Positions 25,819-34,953 of a stretch of 64,000 nucleotides of DNA are shown here, piece by piece. The notes under the pieces were generated by a model. The model was not told the DNA's origin. It was given only the letters and a program-made list of their open reading frames with translations, and did no database searches. This DNA comes from an uncultured Formosa sp. (GTDB lineage Bacteria > Bacteroidota > Bacteroidia > Flavobacteriales > Flavobacteriaceae). The stretch lies in NCBI RefSeq assembly GCF_947500765.1, contig NZ_CANMTH010000009.1, forward strand, positions 62,001 to 126,000. The letters are read 5' to 3'. Positions within the stretch are counted from its first letter, which is position 1. The number at the start of each line of letters is the position of its first letter. The translations under genes and the position numbers were made by a program.

Positions 25819-25861
25819 AATCTTGATTATAATAACAAATCTTGATTTCTAATCTTTGAAT
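25819..25861 (+). repeat. Short direct repeats in the fadA-fadE spacer
   Basis: AATCTTGATT occurs at 25819-25828 and 25838-25847, and a related AATCTTTGAAT at 25851-25861. They lie in the 114-bp spacer between fadA and fadE, which is otherwise featureless. The spacing of about 19 nt between the exact copies suggests degenerate tandem repeats; a binding site array or a relic of an insertion are both possible. Confidence 0.4.
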
Positions 25862-25888
25862 CTACTAATAAACAAACAACTAAATTAA

Positions 25889-27697
25889 ATGGAAACTACA
25901 GAAAAAGATATAATTAGAGGCGGGCAATTCCTGATCAAGGACACCCAATGTGAAGACGTATTTACTCCGGAAGATTTTTCGGAAGAACAAATTATGATGA
26001 AGGAAGCCGTTATGGAATTTAACGAGCGTGAAATTATTCCGAATAAAGCGAAATTCGAAGCGAAAGACTACGCTCTTACTGAAGAAGTAATGCGTAAAGC
26101 TGCAGAACTTGGATTCCTTGGTGTTTCGGTACCTGAAGCATATGGCGGACTTGGAATGGGATTTGTATCTACCATGCTAACGTGCGATTATATTTCTAGT
26201 GGAACAGGATCTTTTAGTACCGCTTTTGGCGCGCATACAGGAATTGGGACTATGCCAATTACACTTTATGGTACAGAAGAACAAAAACAAAAATACGTTC
26301 CTAAATTAGCTACAGGAGAATGGTTCGGAGCTTATGCTTTAACAGAACCTGGAGCTGGTAGTGATGCTAATTCAGGTAAAACAACTGCTAAAATTTCTGA
26401 AGACGGAAAATCATATGTCATTAACGGACAAAAAATGTGGATTTCAAATGCAGGTTTTTGTAGTTTAATGATTGTGTTTGCACGTATTGAAGACGATAAA
26501 AATATTACAGGTTTCATTGTAGAATATGATAAAGACAATGCAAATGGCATTACTTTAGGTGAAGAAGAACACAAATTAGGAATTCGTGCATCGTCTACTC
26601 GACAAGTCTTTTTTAACGATACTGTTGTCCCTACAGAAAATATGTTAGCAGGTCGTGGTGAAGGTTTTAAAATCGCGATGAATGCTTTAAATATTGGTCG
26701 TATTAAGCTTGCTGCTGCCTGTTTAGATTCGCAACGACGTATTACAACAACTGCGGTACAATATGCAAACGAGCGTAAACAATTTAAAACACCAATTGCA
26801 GACTTTGGTGCGATAAAAGTTAAGCTAGCAGAAATGGCTACAAATGCATATGTTGGCGAATCGGCTTCATATAGAGCTGCAAAAAATATTGAAGATCGCA
26901 TTGCTATGCGACAAGCTGCAGGAAACACTCATCAGGAAGCTGAATTAAAAGGTGTTGAAGAATATGCTATTGAATGTTCTATCTTGAAAGTGGCTGTATC
27001 TGAAGATGTACAACATTGTGCAGATGAAGGAATTCAAATTTTTGGTGGTATGGGATTCTCTGAAGACACGCCTATGGAAGCAGCTTGGAGAGATGCTCGT
27101 ATTGCTAGAATTTACGAAGGTACAAACGAAATTAATCGTATGCTTTGCGTAGGAATGTTAGTGAAGAAAGCCATGAAAGGCCATGTGGATTTATTAGGTC
27201 CAGCCATGAAGGTTCAAGAAGATTTAATGGGAATTCCATCTTTCGACACTCCTGATTTCTCTGAATTATTTTCAGAAGAAAAGGCAATGGTGGCTAAACT
27301 TAAAAAAGTATTTTTAATGGTTGCTGGTGCTGCTGTTCAAAAATTTGGACCAGAATTAGAAAGCCACCAACAATTACTAATGGCGGCTTCAGATATATTA
27401 ATCGAAATTTATATGGCTGAATCGGCTATTTTAAGAACAGAGAAGAATGCTAAACGTTTTGGCGAAGCGTCTCAAAAAGTACAAATTTCTATGTCTAAAT
27501 TATATTTATACCAAGCTGTAGATATTATTGAGAAAAAAGGAAAAGAAAGCATTATTTCTTTTGCAGAAGGCGACGAACAACGTATGATGTTAATGGGACT
27601 TAAACGTTTTACAAAATACGTTAACTATCCTGATATTGTAGATTTAAGAAATGAAATCGCAGAGAAAGTAAAATCAGAAAACAAATATTGTTTCTAA
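25889..27697 (+). CDS. fadE: Acyl-CoA dehydrogenase
   Basis: The 602-residue flavoprotein catalyses the first oxidation of acyl-CoA to enoyl-CoA. Characteristic motifs are ALTEPGAGSDANSG and KMWISNAGFCSLM of the FAD-binding middle domain, and QIFGGMGFSEDTPMEAAWRD followed by IARIYEGTNEINR, whose Glu is in the usual position of the catalytic base. It is about 200 residues longer than a classical 380-400 residue enzyme because of a C-terminal helical extension, as in Bacillus FadE and VLCAD-like proteins. It ends the operon at a strong terminator. Confidence 0.94.
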   Translation: METTEKDIIRGGQFLIKDTQCEDVFTPEDFSEEQIMMKEAVMEFNEREIIPNKAKFEAKDYALTEEVMRKAAELGFLGVSVPEAYGGLGMGFVSTMLTCDYISSGTGSFSTAFGAHTGIGTMPITLYGTEEQKQKYVPKLATGEWFGAYALTEPGAGSDANSGKTTAKISEDGKSYVINGQKMWISNAGFCSLMIVFARIEDDKNITGFIVEYDKDNANGITLGEEEHKLGIRASSTRQVFFNDTVVPTENMLAGRGEGFKIAMNALNIGRIKLAAACLDSQRRITTTAVQYANERKQFKTPIADFGAIKVKLAEMATNAYVGESASYRAAKNIEDRIAMRQAAGNTHQEAELKGVEEYAIECSILKVAVSEDVQHCADEGIQIFGGMGFSEDTPMEAAWRDARIARIYEGTNEINRMLCVGMLVKKAMKGHVDLLGPAMKVQEDLMGIPSFDTPDFSELFSEEKAMVAKLKKVFLMVAGAAVQKFGPELESHQQLLMAASDILIEIYMAESAILRTEKNAKRFGEASQKVQISMSKLYLYQAVDIIEKKGKESIISFAEGDEQRMMLMGLKRFTKYVNYPDIVDLRNEIAEKVKSENKYCF

Positions 27698-27730
27698 AAT
27701 AATGTGTGACTAATTCTATTTTTATTTTAT

Positions 27731-27768
27731 AAAAGGCCAATCCTATTAAGAATTGGCCTTTTATTTTT
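27731..27768. terminator. Bidirectional terminator between fadE and the GH15 gene
   Basis: AAAAGGCCAAT (27731-27741) pairs perfectly with ATTGGCCTTTT (27752-27762), with A- and T-runs on the outside. It sits between convergent genes and should serve both. Confidence 0.92.
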
Positions 27769-27772
27769 AATC

Positions 27773-29587
27773 TTATTTAACTTGTTTTTCACGCATACAT
27801 TCAATAACCTTTTCTTCTTCAGTAACATTAGATAGATTAATAGCTGTTTCTATTAATGCTAAGTGTGAATACGCTTGAGGAAAGTTCCCTAATAATCGTT
27901 TCGTTTCAAAATCTACGTCTTCACTAAACAATCCTAAGTGGTTGCTATAAGATAATAATTGGTCGAACAAGGCTTTTGCTTTTTGCTCCTCTCCTATTTT
28001 ATACAAACTGTTTATAAACCAGAATGTACAAATTGTAAATGATGATGATGGTAAACCGAAATCATCTTTATTTTTATAACGGTATAATAATCCGTCGTTA
28101 CTTAAATCGCGTTCAATACCTTTTACAGTATTCACATATTTAGGGTCGTTGGCATCAATAAAACCGTAAGGTTCCATCAATAAAACAGAAGCATCTAAAT
28201 CGTCTGAACCATACGATTGTGTAAACGCTTGTACTTTTTCGTTCCAAGCATTCGTCATGATATCTGCTTTAATTTCTTGCTCAAGTGGTCTCCATTTCTC
28301 AGCCTTAGCTGTTTTTCCTAAAATTTCTGCAACCTTAATGGCTTTATCAACAGCAACCCAACATAACACTTTTGAAAAAGTAAAATGACGCTCTTCTGTT
28401 CTAAACTCCCAAATTCCTTTATCTGCTTCTTTCCAGTGCTTGTTAACCACCCAAAAAATACCTTTAGTTATCGTCCAAATTTCTTCACCGTTTTCTATAT
28501 CTGTACTAAAATTAACTAACTGTTGATGGATAACATCCATCAAAATACCATAGATATCGTTTTGTCGTTGCTCGTAAGCAGCATTCCCAACACGAACTGG
28601 TTTAGAACCTTTATAACCACTTAAATGATCTAAGGTTTCCTCGGTTAATTTCTTCTCTTTATTAATACCGTACATAATTTGAAGCTTCTCGTCTTTATCT
28701 GGAATTAAATCAATAATAAAATTTAAATAACGCTTCGCAATGTTTTTATGGCCTAAATGAGACACGACCTTCACGACCATAGATGCATCTCTAATCCAAC
28801 AAAAACGATAATCCCAATTACGTACCTCTCCTATCGTTTCCGGTAAAGATGTTGTAGCGGCTGCTAATACCGCTCCTGTTTTATCGTAAGTTAAAAGTTT
28901 TAGTGTAATAGCACTTCTCGCAATTTCTTCATTATAACGCTCATAAGACGGTGTACTATCCATCCAGTTTAACCAATAAACTTTAGTACGTTCAAACTCA
29001 ATATAAGCTTTATGAACATCTGGTTTAAAAATTTTCTCGTTATAACCTATTAAAAAATAGGCGTCTTTAGTAAGTTCTATATCAATACCATTTACAACAG
29101 CGTCTTTGTCTAGATCTGTATACATAAAAAGGGTATCAAATTTTTCCTTATCAGTTAAACTAACAATGAAATCTGATTTTACAAACGTATTTGTTTCTCC
29201 TAAAGCATATTCCAATTTTGGATTATAATCTGCTGAAAATTTTGGAGTCCCTGTTTTATATTTTATAAATCGAATAATTTCTGGAGGCGACTGATAACCT
29301 CCTGTCGTTTTGTGATATCTGGGCATAAAATCCATAATATCAAAGGCATCTGTTCCATTACTAAATGAAGTTACTAAAATCGCTGTTTTATTCAAATAAC
29401 TTTGTGTAACAGTATAACTTTCGTCTACTTTAATACCAAAATGACCTCCAATATTCTCATCTAATATTTTTGCAAAAACCGAACTAGAATCGAATTCTGG
29501 TAAACAGCACCATTCTATAGTTCCTGTTTTTGAGATAAGTGCAGCGCTTCGGCAATTTCCTATAATTCCATAATCTAAATTATTCAT
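27773..29587 (-). CDS. Glycoside hydrolase family 15, probable trehalase
   Basis: The 604-residue product is a GH15 protein of the glucoamylase/trehalase type: an N-terminal beta-sandwich, then an (alpha/alpha)6 barrel with GEVRNWDYRFCWIRDASM and KGIWEFRTEERHFTFSKVLC, the latter carrying the expected catalytic Glu. There is no signal peptide, so it is cytoplasmic. It is transcribed divergently from a trehalose-6-phosphate synthase/phosphatase gene only 80 bp away. That context, and the known mycobacterial GH15 trehalases, make trehalose the likely substrate; glucoamylase activity on other alpha-glucosides is the alternative. Confidence 0.88.
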   Translation of the reverse strand: MNNLDYGIIGNCRSAALISKTGTIEWCCLPEFDSSSVFAKILDENIGGHFGIKVDESYTVTQSYLNKTAILVTSFSNGTDAFDIMDFMPRYHKTTGGYQSPPEIIRFIKYKTGTPKFSADYNPKLEYALGETNTFVKSDFIVSLTDKEKFDTLFMYTDLDKDAVVNGIDIELTKDAYFLIGYNEKIFKPDVHKAYIEFERTKVYWLNWMDSTPSYERYNEEIARSAITLKLLTYDKTGAVLAAATTSLPETIGEVRNWDYRFCWIRDASMVVKVVSHLGHKNIAKRYLNFIIDLIPDKDEKLQIMYGINKEKKLTEETLDHLSGYKGSKPVRVGNAAYEQRQNDIYGILMDVIHQQLVNFSTDIENGEEIWTITKGIFWVVNKHWKEADKGIWEFRTEERHFTFSKVLCWVAVDKAIKVAEILGKTAKAEKWRPLEQEIKADIMTNAWNEKVQAFTQSYGSDDLDASVLLMEPYGFIDANDPKYVNTVKGIERDLSNDGLLYRYKNKDDFGLPSSSFTICTFWFINSLYKIGEEQKAKALFDQLLSYSNHLGLFSEDVDFETKRLLGNFPQAYSHLALIETAINLSNVTEEEKVIECMREKQVK

Positions 29588-29667
29588 TAAATCTTCATTT
29601 TATATGGTTAACAACCAATTTTTCTTTAAATTAACGAAAAACTTATTGCTAATCAAAATTGAACTCC

Positions 29668-31878
29668 ATGAATAAGACTATTATAGTCTCAAATAGACTC
29701 CCTTTACAAGTAAAATTAGAAAATTCTAAACTAGAAATTAAACCAAGTATTGGAGGTTTAGCCACCGGAATGAAATCTGTACACGCCGAAGGTAACGGTA
29801 TCTGGGTGGGTTGGTCTGGATTAACAGAAGATGAACTAACTCCTGAATTAGAAAAAGAAGTAAAAGAAGCTGTAACCAAAGAAAAATGTGTCACAGTACC
29901 TTTAACGACCGAAGATGTAGATAATTTTTATCTAGGCTTTAGTAACAAAACACTCTGGCCTTTGTTCCATTATTTTATGGAATACACCTCATTTGAACGC
30001 TCTGAATGGGAATCATACAAAGCCGTAAATCAGAAATTTGCCGATGTTATTCTAGAAAATGTTAATGATGGAGACACCGTTTGGGTACACGATTATCAGT
30101 TACTATTATTACCAAAATTAATTCGCGATAAAAAACCAAATATTTCTATTGGATTCTTTCTACATATTCCTTTTCCTTCGTTCGAAATTTTTAGAACCTT
30201 TCCTTGGCGTGAAGAATTACTAGAAGGAATGCTTGGAGCCGATTTAATAGGGTTCCATACTTACGATTATGAACGTCATTTCTTAAGCTCAATAAAACGA
30301 ATTTTAAGACTTGAAGTGAGTTTTAATAATATAGATTATTTAGACCGTACGGTTACTGTAGATTCTTTTCCTATGGGAATTGATTATAATAAATTCTATA
30401 ATGCAGCCCTAGTTAACGATACACAACAAAAAAAAGAACGTTCAGAATTACAACGCCGTTTAGACGAACATATAAAATCGGCTTCCGACGCTAAAATTAT
30501 ACTTTCAATAGATCGTTTAGATTATACAAAAGGAATTCCTAATCGCTTAAAAGCTTTCGAATATTTCTTAAATAAATACCCACAGTTTAAGGAAAAAGTA
30601 AGATTAATCTTATTAGCTGTACCTTCGCGTTCTAACGTGCCTCAATACCAGAAATTAAAACGCGACACAGATGAATTAGTCGGACGCATAAACGGAGAAT
30701 TTTCAACAGTAAGTTGGACACCAATTTGGTATTTCTACCGTTCTATGCCGTTTGAAAACTTAATCGATTTATACACCACTTCAGACATTGCTTTAATTAC
30801 ACCCGTTCGTGATGGTATGAATTTAGTCGCTAAAGAATATGTAGCAACCCGTACTAATCAAGATGGTGTACTTATTTTAAGTGAAATGACCGGTGCTTCT
30901 AAAGAAATGAATGAGGCACTTTTAATTAATCCTAATAATTTTGATCAGATAGCGGATACCATTAAACAAGCTATTGAAATGCCTATTGAAGAACAACAAA
31001 CTAGAATTAAAATTCTTCAAGAACGATTAGAACGTTATAGTGTTGAAAAATGGGCAGAAGAATTTTTAAAAGCACTAGAATCAACCAAAGAAAAAGAAAA
31101 TGTATTTATTTCTAAACGTTTAAATAAAACATTAAAAAAAGATATTTCTAAAGCCTTTAGTTCTGCTAAAAAGAAACTTGTATTATTAGACTTTGATGGT
31201 ACACTTGTTGGATTTAAAGACAATCCGAAAGATTGTAAACCAGATGCTGAATTATTTGAATTACTAGACAAAATAAATGCTGTAGAAGGTGTGAAACTAG
31301 TTATTATTAGCGGAAGAGATCGTGAAACTTTTGAAGAATGGTTTGCAGAAAAAGACTATACTTTAGTTACAGACCACGGCGTTTGGCTTAAAGAATCAGG
31401 AAAAGATTGGATGATGCTAGAACATCTTAAAAACGATTGGATGGAAAACATACTTCCTGTTCTAGAAACCTTTGTAGATAGAACTCCTGGAACTTTTATT
31501 GAAAAGAAAAAATATTCTCTAGCATGGCATTATAGAAAAACAGACCCAGAATTAGCTCAAACACGAACTATAGAACTCAATACAGTACTAAATAGTTTAA
31601 TTGAAAATCATGGTCTTACGGTATTAAAAGGAAATAAAGTAACCGAAATAAAAAGTAGTAATGTAAATAAAGGACGTGCAGCATCTCGTTTACTAACGCA
31701 AGATAATTACGATTTCATGTTTGCTATAGGAGACGATTGGACAGACGAATATATGTTTGAAGAATTACCATATTCTGCCTATACCGTTAAAGTTGGGTTT
31801 AAAAAAACAAATGCAAAATATCATGTAAAAAACACTGCAGAAGTACGCGAACTATTAGATACTTTTACTAAATCTTAA
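29668..31878 (+). CDS. otsAB: Bifunctional trehalose-6-phosphate synthase / phosphatase
   Basis: The 736-residue protein makes trehalose from UDP-glucose and glucose-6-phosphate in two steps. Residues about 1-475 are a GT20 synthase (VHDYQLLLLPKLIR, SIDRLDYTKGIPNRLKA, RDGMNLVAKEYVATR). Residues about 495-736 are a HAD-type phosphatase with LLDFDGTLVGF carrying the nucleophile Asp and GDDWTDEYMFE binding magnesium. I start it at ATG 29668 (MNKTIIVSNRLPLQ); the in-frame TTG three codons upstream is less likely. The fusion couples the two steps and is common in Bacteroidota. Trehalose serves in osmotic and desiccation stress. Confidence 0.94.
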   Translation: MNKTIIVSNRLPLQVKLENSKLEIKPSIGGLATGMKSVHAEGNGIWVGWSGLTEDELTPELEKEVKEAVTKEKCVTVPLTTEDVDNFYLGFSNKTLWPLFHYFMEYTSFERSEWESYKAVNQKFADVILENVNDGDTVWVHDYQLLLLPKLIRDKKPNISIGFFLHIPFPSFEIFRTFPWREELLEGMLGADLIGFHTYDYERHFLSSIKRILRLEVSFNNIDYLDRTVTVDSFPMGIDYNKFYNAALVNDTQQKKERSELQRRLDEHIKSASDAKIILSIDRLDYTKGIPNRLKAFEYFLNKYPQFKEKVRLILLAVPSRSNVPQYQKLKRDTDELVGRINGEFSTVSWTPIWYFYRSMPFENLIDLYTTSDIALITPVRDGMNLVAKEYVATRTNQDGVLILSEMTGASKEMNEALLINPNNFDQIADTIKQAIEMPIEEQQTRIKILQERLERYSVEKWAEEFLKALESTKEKENVFISKRLNKTLKKDISKAFSSAKKKLVLLDFDGTLVGFKDNPKDCKPDAELFELLDKINAVEGVKLVIISGRDRETFEEWFAEKDYTLVTDHGVWLKESGKDWMMLEHLKNDWMENILPVLETFVDRTPGTFIEKKKYSLAWHYRKTDPELAQTRTIELNTVLNSLIENHGLTVLKGNKVTEIKSSNVNKGRAASRLLTQDNYDFMFAIGDDWTDEYMFEELPYSAYTVKVGFKKTNAKYHVKNTAEVRELLDTFTKS

Positions 31879-31898
31879 ATTCAATTTCAATTTTATCT

Positions 31899-33239
31899 AT
31901 GACATATCGTTTATACTTATGTGCCATTTTAGGCCTAAGCAGTCTCATGCTATCTGCTCAAAATCATCAGCAAATTTATAATATTGTAGATGCTATTTCT
32001 GCAGATCGCATTCAACAAGACGTAAAAACATTGACCGAATTTGGTACACGTAATACATTTAGCGACACCATTTCTAATACTCGAGGTATAGGAGCTGCAA
32101 GACGTTGGATTAAAAATGAATTTAATTCTATTTCTAACACCTGTAACTCTTGTCTTAAAGTGTTTTATCAGAAAGACTTTGTTACTAAAGAAGGAAATCC
32201 TCGAGTACCTCACGATGCTTGGGTTGTAAATGTAGTCGCGATTCAGAAAGGGACAAAATATCCAAATCGTTATATTATTATGACGGGCGATATAGATTCT
32301 AGAGCTAGTAATACTATGGACTTTACAACTGATGCTCCTGGTGCAAATGACAATGCTTCGGGTATGGCCGGAACTATTGAAGCAGCTCGTGTATTATCGC
32401 AATACCAATTTGAAAGTAGCATTGTCTATTTAGGATTATCTGGCGAAGAACAAGGCTTATTTGGTGGTGCCGGATTTGCTGCTTATGCTAAAGCAAATAA
32501 TTGGGATATTATAGGCGTGTTTAATAACGACATGATTGGTAATATTGAAGGTGTAGATGGAGTGATTGACAATAGATCTTTTCGAATTTTTTCTGAACCT
32601 GTGCCACCTACAGAAACAGAACGCGAACGTAAAATGCGCCGTTTTTACGGTGGTGAAGTCGATGGAGTTTCGCGTCAGTTAGCGAGATACATATACAAAA
32701 CAACAAAAACGTATATGCCAGAAATGAATCCTATAATGATTTACAGATTAGATCGTTTTGGAAGAGGTGGTCACCATCGTCCGTTTAACGATTTAGGTTT
32801 TGCTGGTATCCGAATTATGGAAGCTCATGAAAACTATACCCAACAACATCAAGATGTGCGTACAGAAAACGGCATTGAATATGGTGATACTTTTGAGCAT
32901 GTAAATTTTGATTACACTAAAAAATTAACCGCTGTAAATGCTATTAATTTAGCCTCTTTAGCTTCGTCTGCTCCTGCTCCTACTACAGTAGCTATTGGAG
33001 GAATTGTTGAAGCGGCAGCAAAATTAAAATGGAATACAGTAAAAGGTGCCGTGGGTTACAAAATATATTGGAGAGATACAACCTCGCCCACTTGGGATTA
33101 TAGCAGATCTGTAGGAAATGTTACAGAGTTTACGTTAAACGGTATTGTTATAGACAATTATTATTTTGGAGTCGCATCTATCAATAAAAATGGCTTTGAA
33201 AGTCCTGTTGTTTTCCCCAATGCAATTATAAAAAAATAA
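31899..33239 (+). CDS. Secreted M28-family peptidase with C-terminal fibronectin-like domain
   Basis: The 446-residue product has a signal peptide (LSSLMLSAQ) and an M28 zinc-peptidase core: PGANDNASGMA with the bridging Asp, SGEEQGLFGG with the catalytic Glu, and NNDMIGN with another ligand. The first ligand position, normally His in an HxDS motif, reads GDIDSR, with Asp in place of His. The C-terminal 85 residues form a fibronectin type III-like sandwich (KLKWNTVKGAVGYKIYWR). No type IX secretion tail is visible. It starts 20 bases after otsAB and precedes an M1 peptidase gene by 21 bases, so the two peptidases are probably cotranscribed. Confidence 0.85.
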   Translation: MTYRLYLCAILGLSSLMLSAQNHQQIYNIVDAISADRIQQDVKTLTEFGTRNTFSDTISNTRGIGAARRWIKNEFNSISNTCNSCLKVFYQKDFVTKEGNPRVPHDAWVVNVVAIQKGTKYPNRYIIMTGDIDSRASNTMDFTTDAPGANDNASGMAGTIEAARVLSQYQFESSIVYLGLSGEEQGLFGGAGFAAYAKANNWDIIGVFNNDMIGNIEGVDGVIDNRSFRIFSEPVPPTETERERKMRRFYGGEVDGVSRQLARYIYKTTKTYMPEMNPIMIYRLDRFGRGGHHRPFNDLGFAGIRIMEAHENYTQQHQDVRTENGIEYGDTFEHVNFDYTKKLTAVNAINLASLASSAPAPTTVAIGGIVEAAAKLKWNTVKGAVGYKIYWRDTTSPTWDYSRSVGNVTEFTLNGIVIDNYYFGVASINKNGFESPVVFPNAIIKK

Positions 33240-33260
33240 ATTATTTTAAAATTTTCAACA

Positions 33261-34898
33261 TTGAAAAAACTTAATATTCTTCTCCTCTTTATTCTATGTG
33301 TTTCAACTTCTGCATTTAGTCAAATGTTGTCAAACAAAAAGAGTTTCACACATCAAGATACACTTCGCGGAAGTATAACTCCTGAACGTGCTTGGTGGGA
33401 TTTAACATATTATCATTTAAACGTAGAAGTTAAACCTGAAAACAAATTTATTTCTGGACAAAACACCATTCAATATACCGTTTTAGAACCTGCTAATGTG
33501 CTTCAAATTGATTTACAAGATCCTTTAAAAATTATAAAAGTAACACAAGACGGAAAAACATTACAAGTTATTGACGATGGAAATGCTCATTTTATAACCC
33601 TTACCAAACCACAGCGTAAAGGTGCAGTAAATGCAATAGAAGTGTATTACGAAGGGCATCCCAAAGAAGCTATTAGAGCACCTTGGGATGGTGGTTTTTC
33701 TTGGAAAAAAGATGATCATGGAAATGATTTTATTGCCACATCTTGTCAAGGTTTAGGAGCTAGTGTTTGGTGGCCATGTAAAGACCACATGTACGACGAA
33801 GTAGATAGTATGGATATTAGTATAACGACACCTAAAAATTTAATGGATGTTTCTAACGGAAGACTAACAGATACAAAAACGTTAAGCGATGGCAGAAAAA
33901 CATATACTTGGTCGGTAAAAAATCCAATTAATAATTATGGTGTAAACGTAAATATTGGTGATTATGTTCATTTTTCAGAAGTCTATCCTGGAGAAAATGG
34001 GCCTTTAGATATGAATTATTATGTACTAAGAGATAATCTTAAGAAAGCAAAAAAGCACTTTAAAGACGCTCCTAAAATGATGAAAGCTTTCGAGCATTGG
34101 TTCGGACCTTATCCTTTTTACGAAGATGGTTATAAACTAGTTGAAGTACCTTATTTAGGTATGGAGCATCAAAGTTCTGTAACGTACGGAAATAAGTTTA
34201 AAAACGGATATTTAGGCCGTGATTTATCTGGAACAGGTTGGGGGTTAAAATTTGATTTTATTATTATTCACGAATCAGGTCACGAATGGTTTGCCAATAA
34301 TATTACCGATATTGATATTGCTGATATGTGGATTCATGAAAGTTTCACAGCTTATTCTGAAAACTTATTTTTAGATTATTATTACGGAAAAGAAGCTTCT
34401 GCAGCATATGCTATAGGAACACGTAAATCTATTATAAACAATAAACCAATTATTGGAGTTTATGATGTAAATAGTGAAGGTTCTGGAGATATGTATTATA
34501 AAGGCGCAAATATGTTACATACTTTACGACAGTTAATAGAAGATGACGAAAAGTGGAGACAGATTTTACGAGGCATGAACACAACATTCTATCACCAAAC
34601 TGTTAACACAAAGCAAATTGAAAATTATTTAAGTCATGAAACAGGTATAGATTTAACCGAGTTTTTCAATCAGTATTTAAGAGATATTCGCATTCCTACT
34701 TTAGAATATAAAATTAAAAATAACACATTACATTACCATTGGACAAATATTGTTACTGGTTTCGATATGCCTATTCAAATGACTTTAGATGGAAAATCGC
34801 AATGGATACACCCTACTGCCGAATGGAAAACAAAGGCTATAAAAGATAAAAATTTAGAAATTGATCCTGATTTTTATGTAGAGTATAATAAGCTATAA
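33261..34898 (+). CDS. M1-family metallopeptidase, secreted
   Basis: This 545-residue protein starts at TTG, supported by a clear signal peptide (LLLFILCVSTSAFSQ). It is a true M1 aminopeptidase-type enzyme: the zinc motif HESGHEWFANN is followed at the usual distance by MWIHESFTAYSE, giving HExxH-18-E, and GMEHQSS takes the place of GAMEN. It is shorter than full M1 enzymes and lacks the large C-terminal helical domain, as in many secreted Bacteroidota members. It should trim peptides in the periplasm or outside the cell. It contrasts with the zinc-less M1-like protein at 7966. Confidence 0.92.
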   Translation: MKKLNILLLFILCVSTSAFSQMLSNKKSFTHQDTLRGSITPERAWWDLTYYHLNVEVKPENKFISGQNTIQYTVLEPANVLQIDLQDPLKIIKVTQDGKTLQVIDDGNAHFITLTKPQRKGAVNAIEVYYEGHPKEAIRAPWDGGFSWKKDDHGNDFIATSCQGLGASVWWPCKDHMYDEVDSMDISITTPKNLMDVSNGRLTDTKTLSDGRKTYTWSVKNPINNYGVNVNIGDYVHFSEVYPGENGPLDMNYYVLRDNLKKAKKHFKDAPKMMKAFEHWFGPYPFYEDGYKLVEVPYLGMEHQSSVTYGNKFKNGYLGRDLSGTGWGLKFDFIIIHESGHEWFANNITDIDIADMWIHESFTAYSENLFLDYYYGKEASAAYAIGTRKSIINNKPIIGVYDVNSEGSGDMYYKGANMLHTLRQLIEDDEKWRQILRGMNTTFYHQTVNTKQIENYLSHETGIDLTEFFNQYLRDIRIPTLEYKIKNNTLHYHWTNIVTGFDMPIQMTLDGKSQWIHPTAEWKTKAIKDKNLEIDPDFYVEYNKL

Positions 34899-34899
34899 C

Positions 34900-34937
34900 A
34901 AAAAAAAAGCCATCTTTAAAAGATAGCTTTTTTTTTA
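34900..34937. terminator. Bidirectional terminator
   Basis: AAAGCCATCTTT and AAAGATAGCTTT form a stem with one C-A mismatch and a 2-nt loop region, between an A-run and a T-run. It lies between the convergent M1 peptidase and AAA+ ATPase genes and should serve both. Confidence 0.85.
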
Positions 34938-34953
34938 TATCTGACTTTTTTAT

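Noticed and set aside
26332..26928. Antisense frame of 198 codons inside fadE
   Set aside because: It has no promoter or recognisable domain, and is explained by codon bias of the sense gene.
31899..33239. Type IX secretion C-terminal signal on the M28 peptidase
   Set aside because: The C-terminus is a fibronectin-like sandwich ending in a short basic tail without the usual sorting-domain motifs.
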